Shown here piece after piece: positions 37,374 to 48,389 of a DNA stretch of 64,000 bases. Source of the DNA: Margaritifera margaritifera (taxonomy: Eukaryota; Mollusca; Bivalvia; Unionida; Margaritiferidae). The position numbers were made by a program, and so were the translations under genes. The stretch spans positions 912,501 through 976,500 of the forward strand of contig JAQPZY010001549.1 of assembly GCA_029931535.1 (NCBI GenBank), written 5' to 3'. Below the pieces are notes generated by a model. The model ran no database searches, was not told the origin of the DNA, and saw nothing but the letters and a program-made list of their open reading frames with translations. The number at the start of each line of letters is the position of its first letter. Position 1 is the first letter of the stretch.

Positions 37374-37949
37374 AGATATTGAACCACTGATGGCAATACT
37401 TGAAACAATTGTAGAAAATGCTTTTAAAAGATAATAACGACACCAACAATTCTTTCAATAATGTTTAAAATGTTGATATAAATTCTCTTGTGATATATAA
37501 AGAAAAGAACATTTTGAATGTTATAAAGATTATTTAGAGCAGTGTGTTAACAATGGTAAAAAGGACCATAAATTACAATTTGCCTGGAAAAATGTTCTTC
37601 CATCTGATCTTATATAAATAAGTATCACCTCAACCCTCCAAGCCATCTGTATTTTCAATACCTTGATTATTTTTCTGACTCTGTTTACACTGATTTGTTA
37701 TTTATGTTGTTTTTTTTTGTTCTCATAATTTTTTTTTCAAAAATAAAAAAAAAACTGAAAATTAACTTTAATCATTGATTGTTTAAAAACTGATTTCTTT
37801 ACATTTTTGTTTTATGCAAAAAAAAAAAACATTCACATATTTGAAATCTGAAATCATATACCAGTCCTACTTAGGACAACATTGGTACAAGAGCTGATTC
37901 ATTCCTGTATTTTATTCATTTGGTTATCATATCTACAAAAGGACATGAA

Positions 37950-38019
37950 ATACTTTTCTATTACAGTACCACCAGTAGTGAGTAAAATACTTTTCTGTTA
38001 TAGTACCACCAGTAGTGAG
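37950..38019 (+). repeat. 37-bp tandem duplication of the exon 4 splice acceptor
   Basis: AATACTTTTCT(A/G)TTA(C/T)AG followed by TACCACCAGTAGTGAGTA occurs twice, 37 bp apart. The copy differs at two bases. The second acceptor is the used one by frame. Confidence 0.9.
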
Positions 38020-38144
38020 TAGTGTGCAGGATGTCTTCAATGCTACTGTAGGAGGTGATCTACAACTGGATTGTTCTGCAGATGGCAGGCCACTGCCCAG
38101 TATTTGGTGGCTTCACAATGGGGTAAAGGTTCCATCTCAGTCAG
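38004..38144 (+). CDS. ihog-like: Window exon 4: N-terminal half of Ig4
   Basis: A phase 1-1 exon of 141 nt (residues 143-188). The donor is GTAAGC. The peptide starts VPPVVSSVQDVFNATVGGDL and has the first Ig cysteine in LQLDCSADGRPLPS and the core tryptophan in IWWLHNG. There is one sequon (NAT). The acceptor and first codons are duplicated 37 bp upstream. The upstream AG at 37966 would put the sequence out of frame and reach a stop within about 20 codons, so 38004 is the only acceptor compatible with the gene. Confidence 0.9.
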
Positions 38145-38885
38145 GTAAGCTTGTGGTTAGTTTAGAGAGCAGTCTGTAATAATACAAAACAATTTCATTT
38201 ATTATTTCCTTTACAGTTGAGTGCCATATTTCAAGCTGTTCAAGGCAAAGAAAGACCTGGACCTTTTCACGTGGCCATCTTAAACTTCATCTTACTTCAT
38301 TAATCTGCACATTGATGTTGAAATTTTTAGAGAAAATATATCTGCTTGGGAACTGCATTTACTGCATATATTGCAACACCCAAAACTATTTTTTTTAAAT
38401 ACGTTTTTTTAGTGCATTGTAAGTTGTTAATTAACTTTCTTCCATGACAAAACTTTTGTGACACTTGTTTTTTTTTTTTTCTCCATGGACTTTGTTTGTT
38501 CCATTAACATGACTATCTCTATTATGACTCCTAATCCCTAATGAGGTTTACTGAACTATGTCAGGTGTTGGCTGAAAAGGTCTACTTACCATTTGAGTAA
38601 ACAGCTGGATTTCCGGTTCAGGCAAGCACACATCTGATATTCTAACACCTGTTGCATTACATTACAAACAGCTGTAACCATACTGGTAGAAGCACTACCC
38701 AACTGTTTACTTTAAATGTTATTGTATTTCATCATTTTGGGAGTGAAAATCAGGCAAACAAATGATCATTGCATTGCTGGTGAACTGCACTAGACAAGTC
38801 CCTTATATCCATTACTGTGGCCAACAGAATCATTTAAATGACCACTTTTGAGAAACAATTTTTCAAGCACAGTAAAGTCAACTTA

Positions 38886-39219
38886 CCGTATGCACTTGCA
38901 TATATTCTAGGTCCAAATGCAAACCACATAGACCCTGATCTGCCATCACATGTGCCGGTGGATCAGGGTCTATGTTGTTTGTTCTACTAATTAGTCCTTA
39001 CAAACTGCATATACCCAGATCTGCCGGCACATTATGCAAACAACATAGACCCTGATCTGCCATAACATAGTGTGCCAGCGGATCAGGGTCTATGTGGTTT
39101 GTTCTACTGATTAGTCCTTACAAACTGCATAGACCCAGATCTGCCGGCACATTATGTGACAGCAGATCTGGGTCTATGCAGTTTGCAGTTGGTATCAGCT
39201 TGTACGCGAGTATATACAG
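38886..39219 (+). mobile_element. Palindromic MITE, copy 9 (internally duplicated)
   Basis: TA-flanked ends CCGTATGCACTTGCATATA and GCGAGTATATACAG. The first hairpin, spacer and half of the second hairpin are tandemly repeated with a 117-bp period (38919 and 39036), giving 334 bp. Confidence 0.92.
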
Positions 39220-39224
39220 TAAGT

Positions 39225-40050
39225 TACTTTGATGTCTACATAGGTGAGAGTGAGAACCACACCTCCTCCAATCTTTTACTTCTTTCCACATGTCTTTGGA
39301 TTTATTTGTACAAAAGCAATGAGGAAAAACAAATCAAGGAAAGAAGAATTTTGATTAATGATTGTACAATTATTTCATTAATTCTGAATTGGATGGGGAG
39401 GTCTGTAATTTATTGTTTTCGAAGTCTTGAGAGGAATTTTTCTTCTGAATTTTTTCATTCCTGACTTTTGGGACAATGACATTTTTTTATGCTTTCCTGT
39501 CCCAATATATATGGCAGTTACGATACTATTGATGAATAATATCATGACATAGGAAACAGCTAATATAATTTAAATTAAGGTCTTGAATTTGATGGATGCC
39601 ATAAGGAACAAGGCCCAGTTTTCACCATAGCTGAATGAAAAAGCTTCTGGTTGTGAAAATGTCACTGTTTACTTTGTGCTCTTTTCCTTTGTGAAAAGCA
39701 AGAGATAGAAAATTGTTATCAAGACGGGACAGATTTTATAAAGTCAGCTTGCCCAAGGCAATCTGATTGGAAAATTGAATTTGCCCTTAGGAGATTTGAG
39801 CTTAGACCAAAGATTCACATGAAAGTTCAAAAATGAGGAAAAATAAAATACAGGATTTATTTTTAAAACTGTGTTTCATTTATTTTACAAGTAAATAATT
39901 TATTTTGTTTGTTATCTTCTTTTGCACATTAGGCCAGTAATTTAAGTTGTCAAAAAATAAGAATTTAATAAATAGTACATGTAGATGAGAAAAGGAACAG
40001 CTTTAATTGATAGCTGGATATTAGAATGCATGGCTAAGAGCATCAACAGA
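39225..40050. other. Non-coding intron stretch
   Basis: AT-rich, nothing recognised. The open frame 39156-39464 starts in the MITE. Confidence 0.5.
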
Positions 40051-40056
40051 TAGATA

Positions 40057-40273
40057 CCATATATATTCACGTATAATACGGGTCCAAATGCAAACAACAT
40101 AGACCCCGATCTGCCATTGCATAATGCGCCAACAGATCAGGGTAAATGTTGTTTGTTCTACTGTTTAGTCCTTACAAACTGCATAGACCCAGATCTGCCA
40201 GTGCATTATGTGATGGCAGATCTGGGTCTATGCAGTTTGCAGTTGGTATCAGGTTATATGCAAGTATATACGG
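40057..40273 (+). mobile_element. Palindromic MITE, copy 10
   Basis: Full-length 217 bp, TA-flanked, with both hairpins. Ends CCATATATATTCACG and GCAAGTATATACGG. Confidence 0.93.
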
Positions 40274-40275
40274 TA

Positions 40276-40470
40276 GTTGGATATGCTAACACACTCATCT
40301 CTTTAACTATATCAGCAATAATGAAAGCTTCTCTCATAATCCTAGGGTCACGGGTTCAATGCCAGCCTGGGTAGACTGCCTCTGTGTGTTCTTGGGAAAG
40401 GCACCTAGCTGCCATTTTCTCTGCATAATATAGCCAATAATGTGTTAAAATCCCCATTAAACCAACAAAA
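40276..40470 (+). mobile_element. tRNA-derived SINE
   Basis: Box B CGGGTTCAATGCC at 40351, a weak box A near 40280, then GCCTGGGTAGACTGCC and CTTGGGAAAGGCACCTAGCT, as in the SINE at 26700. It ends in an A-rich CAAAAACAAAAATAAAA tail. It abuts MITE copy 10. Confidence 0.65.
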
Positions 40471-40557
40471 ACAAAAATAAAATCTCTTGGAAGTGAGAGT
40501 GGTTTTTTAATATAGTTTATTTGTTTAAACACCTGAATGATTTGAGAACACAATTTT

Positions 40558-40645
40558 ATCCATGTAATTATTTGTCAAATGGCAAGTATGTAGCGGTCTC
40601 CATGTAATTATTTGTAAAATGGCAAGTATGTAGTGGTCTCCATGT
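40558..40645. repeat. Tandem repeat, 41 bp x 2
   Basis: Two copies of CCATGTAATTATTTGT.AAAT plus GGCAAGTATGTAG(C/T)GGTCT. Confidence 0.85.
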
Positions 40646-41296
40646 AAACAATAGATGATAGGTTGTTTAGAGAAAACCATGTAGCTAATCATTAAAGACA
40701 AGTTTCTTTTATTTCCCAGCACACCTGTCACAGAAATCGCAGGAGTTACGTTATTAACAACTGTCACGAAGTCACCTTAAAATCAGCAAAATGCATCAAA
40801 CCAATCTTTGACAAGCTGACTTTCGAGAAAGTCGGCTAAGCTTGATCTGGACCAGAGAGTCAAGCAGACATTTTCATTGGCCAGCATAATGATTAGAGTG
40901 AAGCCCACTTACACACAGCCTGTGGCTATGTTACGACTAGAAATTTGGCAAATCCCATATACTTAAAAAAATTACAATGAAAAGAAAACTGGTAATAAGC
41001 AGGAATGTTTACTGTTTATACAGACAACATGCTTTGGACATGTATAGTGGTGGTAAAAAATGTGTTTTTTTTTTTTTTCCTAAAATTATTAAATCATGTT
41101 TTTGAAAACATGACTGTGTCAGGGGGTTTGTGAGTAAAAAAATTTTGTTTTTCACATGACACATCGTGTTATGGTAGGTACCGGTATGTGAAGATGTAAG
41201 ATATACGAGAGATACAGTTATGTTAGGCGTGACAGCTAGCTGTGACTTTTGTTGCTAGTTAAATACGCTTTTTATACATTGCGTGCTTTTGTCTAA

Positions 41297-41485
41297 GGGC
41301 TGTTCCATTTAAACATACATAGTACCCAGGGAAGGCAGTTTTTTAAAAATATATGCCAGCGTACTCTTATTACTCAGAGAGTTCATATGAAAATTATTAC
41401 AAAATTCTAAGTTGGATCTATGGGTGACTACTCCACTGTGAAAGAGCCTTTCCTGGGTCCCATGTATGTTTTACTGGAACAGCAC
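41297..41485. mobile_element. MITE with 38-bp TIRs
   Basis: The left end GGGCTGTTCCATTTAAACAT then ACATAGTACCCAGGGAAGG pairs with the right end reading (inverted) GTGCTGTTCCAGTAAAACAT then ACATGGGACCCAGGAAAGG. Non-coding, about 189 bp. Confidence 0.7.
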
Positions 41486-41537
41486 AACAAGCACTTGAAA
41501 GTTTTGGAATATTATTATACAAAGTAACATTGTTGTA

Positions 41538-42305
41538 CTGTATTTTCACGCGTATATCCTGCGGGTTATACTGGATTTTACATACTCCACACCCCCATGT
41601 GGGTTATCTAAGTGTGCGGGTTATATCAGTTCTTTTTCACACAGTAGTTAGTTGTCAGCTTATACAGATATAATTTTTAATAATTGTGTGACAATGAATT
41701 TTAAAAGTTTATGTTGAACAGAATGTCAACAGAAGTAAGACTAACATGAAAAATGGATGCCAGAAAGTTTATTCTAGCGACACCTATCAAACTACGAACA
41801 AATTGCAATCAGCTTTTAAGGGAATAGATCAATGCAAGAGCTTCTATAATGCTGTTTTTCACATAATTAAAAGTAACACCAATTAAAATACAAAACAAAA
41901 AATTGATGGCATGAAAGTGTGCTCATCATCCATTTGTCCCATTCTGTGTGGAATAACAGTAATATGGCTGCCAGCAGCATTAACCGTTGCTTGCTCTGTT
42001 GGCTCTTTGTGTGCAGCCATGGCATCAAAAACCAATAGTGACTTCGGTGAAAAAATCCAACCGGGACATGTTCTGTAGCATTTATCTATACAGATCTTCA
42101 TCACATCAGTATTCATCCATCCCTTTTTGTTGCAGTGGATGACAACTGGCACATGGTCGGTTCATGTGACATTATGTTAGTGTTTGTGTGGGGTATAAGC
42201 ATGGGTGGGGTATACTAAATATCTTTTACACGATTAGTGAATTTCTGCGGGGTATATGCATAGGTGGGTTATATGCGTAGATGGGGTATATGCATGAAAA
42301 TACAG
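41538..42305 (-). mobile_element. Pogo-like DNA transposon, decayed
   Basis: TIRs CTGTATTTTCACGCGTATAT and, inverted on the right, CTGTATTTTCATGCATATA, bounded by TA dinucleotides (41536-41537 and 42306-42307). Extra TATATGC.TAG.TGGG repeats lie inside both ends. A minus-strand transposase fragment (42152 to 41883) fills the middle. The size, 768 bp, is too short for a full transposase. Confidence 0.75.
41883..42152 (-). pseudogene. Pogo/Tigger-type DDE transposase fragment
   Basis: The 89-residue frame reads GWMNTDVMKICIDK, then PKSLLVFDAMAAHK and GSHITVIPH, in the order and spacing of the pogo/Tigger/jerky DDE domain (GWM...W, LLVLD.F.AH, VIPGG.T..LQPLD). The central Asp of the catalytic triad (FDAMAAH) is kept. 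The first Asp is outside the fragment, and the third region is degraded to MGQMDDEH. The DNA-binding part is missing. Inactive. Confidence 0.7.
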
Positions 42306-42451
42306 TAATTTTGATGTGGTTCATTCTTGTTCATTATTGTCAGCCTATATATTTTCTTTAATTTTTTTACAATCACACCAATTTTTCATGCAAATCTTTT
42401 ATTTTCTTTGAATTATCATTTTAAGTATATTGCTCTGTGTTTGTTTTTCAG

Positions 42452-42595
42452 GTCCTAAATTTACATTAAAAAATATCCGTGCCACAGATCGAGGTCTGTA
42501 CCAGTGCTTTGCAGAAAATGAGGCAGGGCTGGACTATGCTACAATATATGTTCACACAGACATGTCTGATCTACCTCAGAATACAACAGAGAAAG
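42452..42595 (+). CDS. ihog-like: Window exon 5: C-terminal half of Ig4 and start of linker
   Basis: A phase 1-1 exon of 144 nt (residues 190-236). The acceptor is TTTGTTTTTCAG and the donor is GTAAGT. The peptide PKFTLKNIRATDRGLYQCFA gives the D.G.Y.C motif with the second cysteine, then AENEAGLDYATIYVH as the F-G hairpin and G strand. After the domain comes a hydrophilic linker with an N-glycosylation sequon (QNTTEK). It completes the last Ig domain before the FN3 part. Confidence 0.92.
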
Positions 42596-42599
42596 GTAA

Positions 42600-44195
42600 G
42601 TTGAACTAAATGGTTGTAATGAATTGGCATTTGAGGGAGAATTCAAGAGATTTTCTTGGAATTTACAATATCACACCTCTTAAATTGTTTGAATGTAAGT
42701 TGAGCAGTGTCACTAATGTTACTAGTTGGTGGACATTCGTATTTAAAATTTTGCAAAAAAAGGGGGAGGGGGAATGTCGTTTGCAAAAGTAGAAGAAAAG
42801 TTGTGTTGTGCAAGTCTTGAACAAAATATTTGTTTTTTTCATAAGGGATCCATTTAGCCCGGGATCAGATCCAGCTTTCATTTTATATGTAGGAAATATC
42901 CGTTTCCAGTACTTTTGATTGGTGTATTGGATGGTCATTCAACAAGGTCAATCAAGCTGATTCCAGTTCTCATTATGCAGGGATTCAAGGCATTCCAACA
43001 TGTGGCAGCATGGCATCCCCTCCATTATCACTAGATGCAAGGGAATCTTGTGTGAAAAATGCAAAACTTGTTCTGAGTGTGACCCCATCCCAGTATAGAA
43101 TGGGGCAGTAAAATGTTCATACAGTTATGAAGAATCAAATTTAATTCCAAAGGTTAAGAGTTGTTTGACAGACACCCAACTTGTGCAGGCCTGTAACATT
43201 CTTTTTGGAGCAGAACACATTGGTGATTTAGAATTAAAATGGAGAACTTGCAACAAACTTTAGACACATATCACATGACACAGAAAGTTATGGTGAAATT
43301 TACACTGGTGGCAGCAAAATCTCTCACACTTTATTCTAACAAGGGTCTTGTATATAAATCAATGTTGGTTGGGCTTTTAAATTTAAATCCAAATTCTTTA
43401 TTTCTGCCTTCTGAGAGTGAAATCTATAGCAGTAACAGCAATCACAATCATTGAATAATGGAACTGCGGTTGGCCTGTTTGAAAATCTTGCATTAAAAGA
43501 CAAAAGAAAATAGGCAAAAATCAGGCAGAATCATAAATATGAGAATTAAGCATTATGAAACTGTTGAATTCAAATGAATTAAAATCAGTACAGTTGCTTA
43601 TGGAAATGTGTATACTAAAGATGAGAATGGGAAATATAGGTGCAAGTCTTTTGACTTGAAGGAGTTTCTGTTGTGTAATGTCAAGAAATGTTGTCTTGGC
43701 TGTTAGTGATGAAGATTTATTTACTTAGATGAAATAGATCAACAAGAAGTTCAAAATTTTCTGAACCAAGTGAACTCTATCAGACGAGAATGCAGGCCAT
43801 GCAGATTGCATGTGCAGGGGATTTGTGGAAAGAGCTATTGTGACTGTACAGCAGTCAACAGACATAACTGATGGTTTCAGGCATTCATACAGATTAAGAA
43901 ACATTGTTGTCTTTGATTATTGATATTTTCTTTAAATGAATTTCAGGTACTGAAGCTTTTTAAACAGATTGTTTTTTGAGCCAACATTAGTGGGAAGTGA
44001 GACACAGCAGTCACCTTTCCACTGATGGCAGTATGGTCATCAACAATTTGTTATGGTTTAGGTTGAAAATTTGACTAAGTTTTGTGCATTTTTATATCCT
44101 TAATGCTTTTTGTTTTTAAAATCAGTAGGGGGGTACAAACAAATGGGAGGGTAAGCAAATACTGTAATCCACTTTTGTAAAATCAAAGCTTCTTT
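42600..44195. other. Non-coding intron stretch, nothing recognised
   Basis: AT-rich. Short open frames at 42610 and 43239 have no domain. Confidence 0.5.
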
Positions 44196-44204
44196 TTCAG
44201 CTCA

Positions 44205-44330
44205 AAATTATATAATCATTACATTATGACATCAGTGTCACTTTTTACGTAGGTGTATCATAAAATTACATAATCATTAGATTAGGACATCATCAGTGTC
44301 ACGTTTTACCTACGTGTATCATAGAGCTAT
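44205..44330. repeat. Tandem repeat, about 67 bp x 2
   Basis: Two units with AAATTA(T/C)ATAATCATTA, CATCAGTGTCAC and TACGTAGGTGTATCATA or TACCTACGTGTATCATA. Confidence 0.75.
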
Positions 44331-44339
44331 GAACAAAGA

Positions 44340-46120
44340 AATGGTCTGTACAATGACATGGTTGTGACTTGTCTTTTATTAAACAATGAAAAGAAACCTG
44401 ATTATACAATTTTACTAATTGCAATAACTGTCTTGTGAATGAAAATGAGGAAGTCAGCTAAAAGTACAGTCACACTTGTCTTAACAGTCACCTTAATATA
44501 GCAGTCACCTTGTCACAATGTCCATTCCAATTTTCCCCTGGGCAAATTTCCTATATAAAAATCATGTATATAATTGTCACCAGCTTTCCATGGTTTAGCG
44601 GTCATGTGCTTCCTAACCAAATTATGGTTTATTATTATTATTATTATTCTCCCTGCTTTAGGCAGTCATTGGAGCAAATCAATAGTGACTGCTCTATGCA
44701 CGCAAATTAATTTTTTTTTTGATGAGGAGGCATTGTTTAGATAAAGGTATAGCATGTAAATTGATGTGTAAACATTTCTTATCTCACTTGTACACACCAC
44801 ACTCCAGTCACACTGTCATTGTAACTCAGATGTGTCAATAATGTCAAATTCAAAAGTGAGGCAGTTTTTATCATTAGATTCATTACCTTGATGGTGGGAA
44901 AAGTAGTTGTATAGTCACAGCAGAAATGAGTCACCATTTGTTATAGTGTGACAGGTATTGTTCTAAATCTTAATTTTGTTTAATTTTTTTTATTTGCCTT
45001 TTAATTAAAGCTATATCTGGCAAAAAAATTGCTCTCTGAGGAGAGATACAAATTCATGCCATTTCATTATTGTCAGAGGTCATTCAGTATTTACAAAACT
45101 TGACTCTCAAGGCAGGTGAAGTTTTGTTTCATGGGTTAATAACAATAGTCACATTAAGCTTCTTTTCATTCCCTATTCATCACAGGCCTCTCAAATAAGC
45201 TGTCTATTTTGATCTCAGCTACCTCAACAACTGGTTAATCCAGATATTGTTTTAAGTGTGAACAGCTATGCCAAACAATGAGTCAGTCTTCTGTTTCACA
45301 GTCAGTTAGTAGTGAAATCTGTGTTAGTCATAGTGCACAATACAAGGTTAGATCAGGGATCTTTTTTTTAAGAGTCCATGGTGATTTAATTTATAGGATG
45401 GATTAAACTGAGAAAGATACACTAATTTTGTATCAGATATAACTTTGAGATAGAACAACATATAGACGTTTTTTATAATTTTGTTGAATAGTGCACTAAA
45501 TGAAATCTGTTTTACAGTCCTACCCGTTTATGTTGACATTCTCGGGTCAGAGGCAATATTGTCGACATAAGCGGATGTCGAGATAAGTATGGGGGGTTAA
45601 AAAGCAAATTTCTCTTGACCCGCACACAAATCAAATTCGTCTGTAAGGGGTGACCTGTTGTCAGTGAGTAGGATTTCACCTTTGAAAAAATAAACCTCGG
45701 AAATTTTGAGCCATTGAAGACAAAACCAGTGTGAAATACATTTGTATATTGATAACTTACAATTCTGTTACCTTTGTATAATAAAATCCATAATGCGTTA
45801 AGTACATGTATATGAAAAATCCATGAATTCATTTATAGGTCACATATTAGAAAATTCATGTATCATTCACATCACGTTAGAAAACATGTGTAAAAAAGGT
45901 AGTCCTCGTTGGATTTATATCCCACTGTCAGCCAAAACGTGTGACTAAACAATTCACTATGATATTCATTGTTGCCAGTAGCATGTGGCTGTGTAGTTCT
46001 TATTTACATGCTACATGTACTTAAATTGACATACCAGTAGATTTCATCTTACTGAGGCTACCAAGGGTACGAGGCTATTCATATGGAAATGAAAAATCTG
46101 TAAATGATACTCGCCTCTCA
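44340..46120. other. Non-coding intron stretch
   Basis: Around 45520-45660, TACCCGTTTATGTTGACATT and GTCGACATAAGCGGATGTCG suggest a decayed Tc1/mariner-type end, but no pair of termini could be drawn. Otherwise nothing recognised. Confidence 0.4.
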
Positions 46121-46130
46121 TCAAGAATGG

Positions 46131-46257
<127 letters not shown>

Positions 46258-46712
46258 GATGCAATTATGTCAAACTTGATTATTCCTCTTCTTAACTAAG
46301 AAAGAGTAAGCATTAGCGCAGATAGGGAGAAAAGTTGTAAGTATATTGCACATTGACAAAGATGAGACAACTTTTCTTCAAATACTGCGAATTCACTTTT
46401 TTTTTTTTAGTGGAATACCATTTTTCTTTCTTTTTTTTTTGGTGGAATACCATTTTTCACAGATTGTTTGGTTGCTACATGACAAAAATGTAAATATCTA
46501 CATAAATATACTTGCTGTAAATACCATTTACATCAGAGACATGTGCATAATTTGAAGTAAAAATCACAAGGGTTATTTATTTGCACAACCCCCAAAATTA
46601 TGCAAATGAAAATAAATGAATTCACAGTATTACAGAATGATAAACACCATGTAATGAAACCTTAACCATTAATAGATTTGTTAATTAAGGCTGGTATAGA
46701 AAAAGTAAACTA

Positions 46713-46935
46713 CTGTTTATATTCGCGTATAAGCCGTTACCAACTGCAAACTGCATAGACCCAGATCTGCCATCACATAATGCGTCGGCAGATCTGGGTC
46801 TATGTAGTTTGGAAGGACTAATCAGTAGAACAAACAAGACAGACCCTGATCTGCTGGCATATTATGCGACGGCAGATCAGGGTCTATGTTGTTTGCATTT
46901 GGACCCGGCTTATACTTATACACGAGTATATACGG
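46713..46935 (-). mobile_element. Palindromic MITE, copy 11
   Basis: TA-flanked, with both hairpins, spacer GGAAGGACTAATCAGTAGAA, and right end ACGAGTATATACGG after a small TATACT duplication. It ends 89 bp before the exon at 47025. Confidence 0.93.
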
Positions 46936-47024
46936 TAGCTACGTGATGCATCTTATTCTGCACAACAAACAGAGTGTGGAAAAAGTGTTTGATTTTATTA
47001 CATCTGAAATATTTTTACTTTCAG

Positions 47025-47249
47025 CATCAACCAATTTACCAATTCCATCATTTTATGGTACAAGAGATTCTTCAGAAAATGGCAAGAATAATAACAGGAT
47101 AAAGGATATTGGCAGTCCTAACAAAAAGCAATTATCAGGTTCCGCAGGCCAGAACCGACACAAAAATAAAAAGAAGGAAAGGAAACGAAAAAAGAAAAAG
47201 GGAAAATTGATCAAGGACAGGCTACCAATTAAGGCAGAGACCACAACTA
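47025..47249 (+). CDS. ihog-like: Window exon 6: polybasic Ig-FN3 linker
   Basis: A phase 1-1 exon of 225 nt (residues 238-311). The acceptor is TTTTACTTTCAG and the donor is GTAAGG. It encodes no recognisable domain. It is Asn/Ser-rich at first, then strongly basic at residues 281-302, with 15 Lys or Arg in 22 positions (core KKKERKRKKKKGK), and ends in a Thr-rich stretch. It lies between Ig4 and the first FN3, so it should be extracellular. Binding to heparan sulphate, which Ihog FN1 needs for Hedgehog binding, is a plausible inferred role. As a symmetrical phase 1-1 exon it can be skipped in frame. MITE copies end 89 bp before it and start 21 bp after it, in the same orientation. Splice sites and frame support inclusion, but this is the least conserved-looking exon. 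Confidence 0.8.
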
Positions 47250-47270
47250 GTAAGGATACATTTTTTATTA

Positions 47271-47487
47271 CCTTATATACTCATGTATAAGCTGATATCA
47301 ACTGCAAACTGCATAGACCCAGATCTGCCATCGCATAATGCATCGGCAGATCTGGGTCTATGCAGTTTGGAAGGACTAATCAGTAGAACAAACAACATAG
47401 ACCCTGATCTGCTGGTGCATTATGTGACAGCAGATCAGGGTCTATGTTGTTTGCATTTGGACCGGGATTATACGTGAGTATAGACGG
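47271..47487 (-). mobile_element. Palindromic MITE, copy 12
   Basis: Full-length 217 bp between TA dinucleotides. Ends CCTTATATACTCATGTATAA and GTGAGTATAGACGG, same orientation as copy 11. It begins 21 bp after the donor of the exon ending at 47249. Confidence 0.94.
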
Positions 47488-47584
47488 TAAATGTTATCAT
47501 TATCAGTTATTTTTATAAATGCATTTAAGAGATGCAGTTATTGATGAAATATAAATGGTCTATATGAATAAGATTTAAGGGGCA

Positions 47585-48385
47585 ATTCGCTGTCTCCACT
47601 TTTGTACAGTACTTATCCCATTATTAGCCCTAATGTTATCCCTTGTAATTATCTGTCCCCACTTTCATATAGTACTTGTCCCATTATAGGCCCCAATTGA
47701 ATCCTTTGTAATTACCTGTCCCCACTTCCATACAGTACTTGACCCTAATGTAATCCCTTGTAATTATCTGTCCCCACTTTCATATAGTACTTGTCCCATT
47801 ATAGGCCCCAATTTAATCCTTTGTAATTACCTGTCCCCACTTTCATATAGTACTTGTCCCATTATAGGCCCCAATTGAATCCTTTGTAATTACCTGTTCC
47901 CACTTTCATATAGTACTTGTCCCATTATAGGCCCCAATAGAATCCTTTGTAATTATCTGTCCCCACTTTCATATAGTACTTGTCCCATTATAGGCCCCAA
48001 ATAGAATCCTTTGTAATTACCTGTCCCCACTTCCATACAGTACTTGACCCTAATGTAATCCCTTGTAATTATCTGCCCCACATGTATAAAGTACTTATCC
48101 TATTATGAGCCGCAATGGAATCTCTTGTAATTATCTGCCCCACATGTATAAAGTACTTATCCTATTATGAACCCCAATGGAATCTCTTGTAATTATCTGC
48201 CCCACATGTATAAAGTACTTATCCTATTATGAACCCCAATGGAATCTCTTGTAATTATCTGCCCCACATGTATAAAGTACTTATCCTATTATGAGCCCCA
48301 ATGGAATCTCTTGTGATTACCTGGCCCCACTTTCATACAATACTTGTCCCATTATAAGCCCCAAATGGAATCCCTTGTAAATATT
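47585..48385 (+). repeat. Tandem repeat, 62-63 bp x about 12, two subfamilies
   Basis: The 5' subfamily unit reads TTTGTAATTA(T/C)CTGTCCCC, ACTTTCATATAGTACTTGTC, CCATTATAGGCCCC. The 3' subfamily reads CTGCCCCACATGTATAAAGT, ACTTATCCTATTATGA. Copies within each block are nearly identical. Confidence 0.9.
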
Positions 48386-48389
48386 TTGA

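Noticed and set aside
37967..38003. Upstream acceptor as the true start of the exon at 38004
   Set aside because: It shifts the frame by one base and gives a stop within about 20 codons; the downstream copy keeps the frame.
45520..45660. Tc1/mariner-like terminal repeat (GTCGACATAAGCGGATGTCG)
   Set aside because: No matching second end or TA target pair was found nearby, so no element could be drawn.
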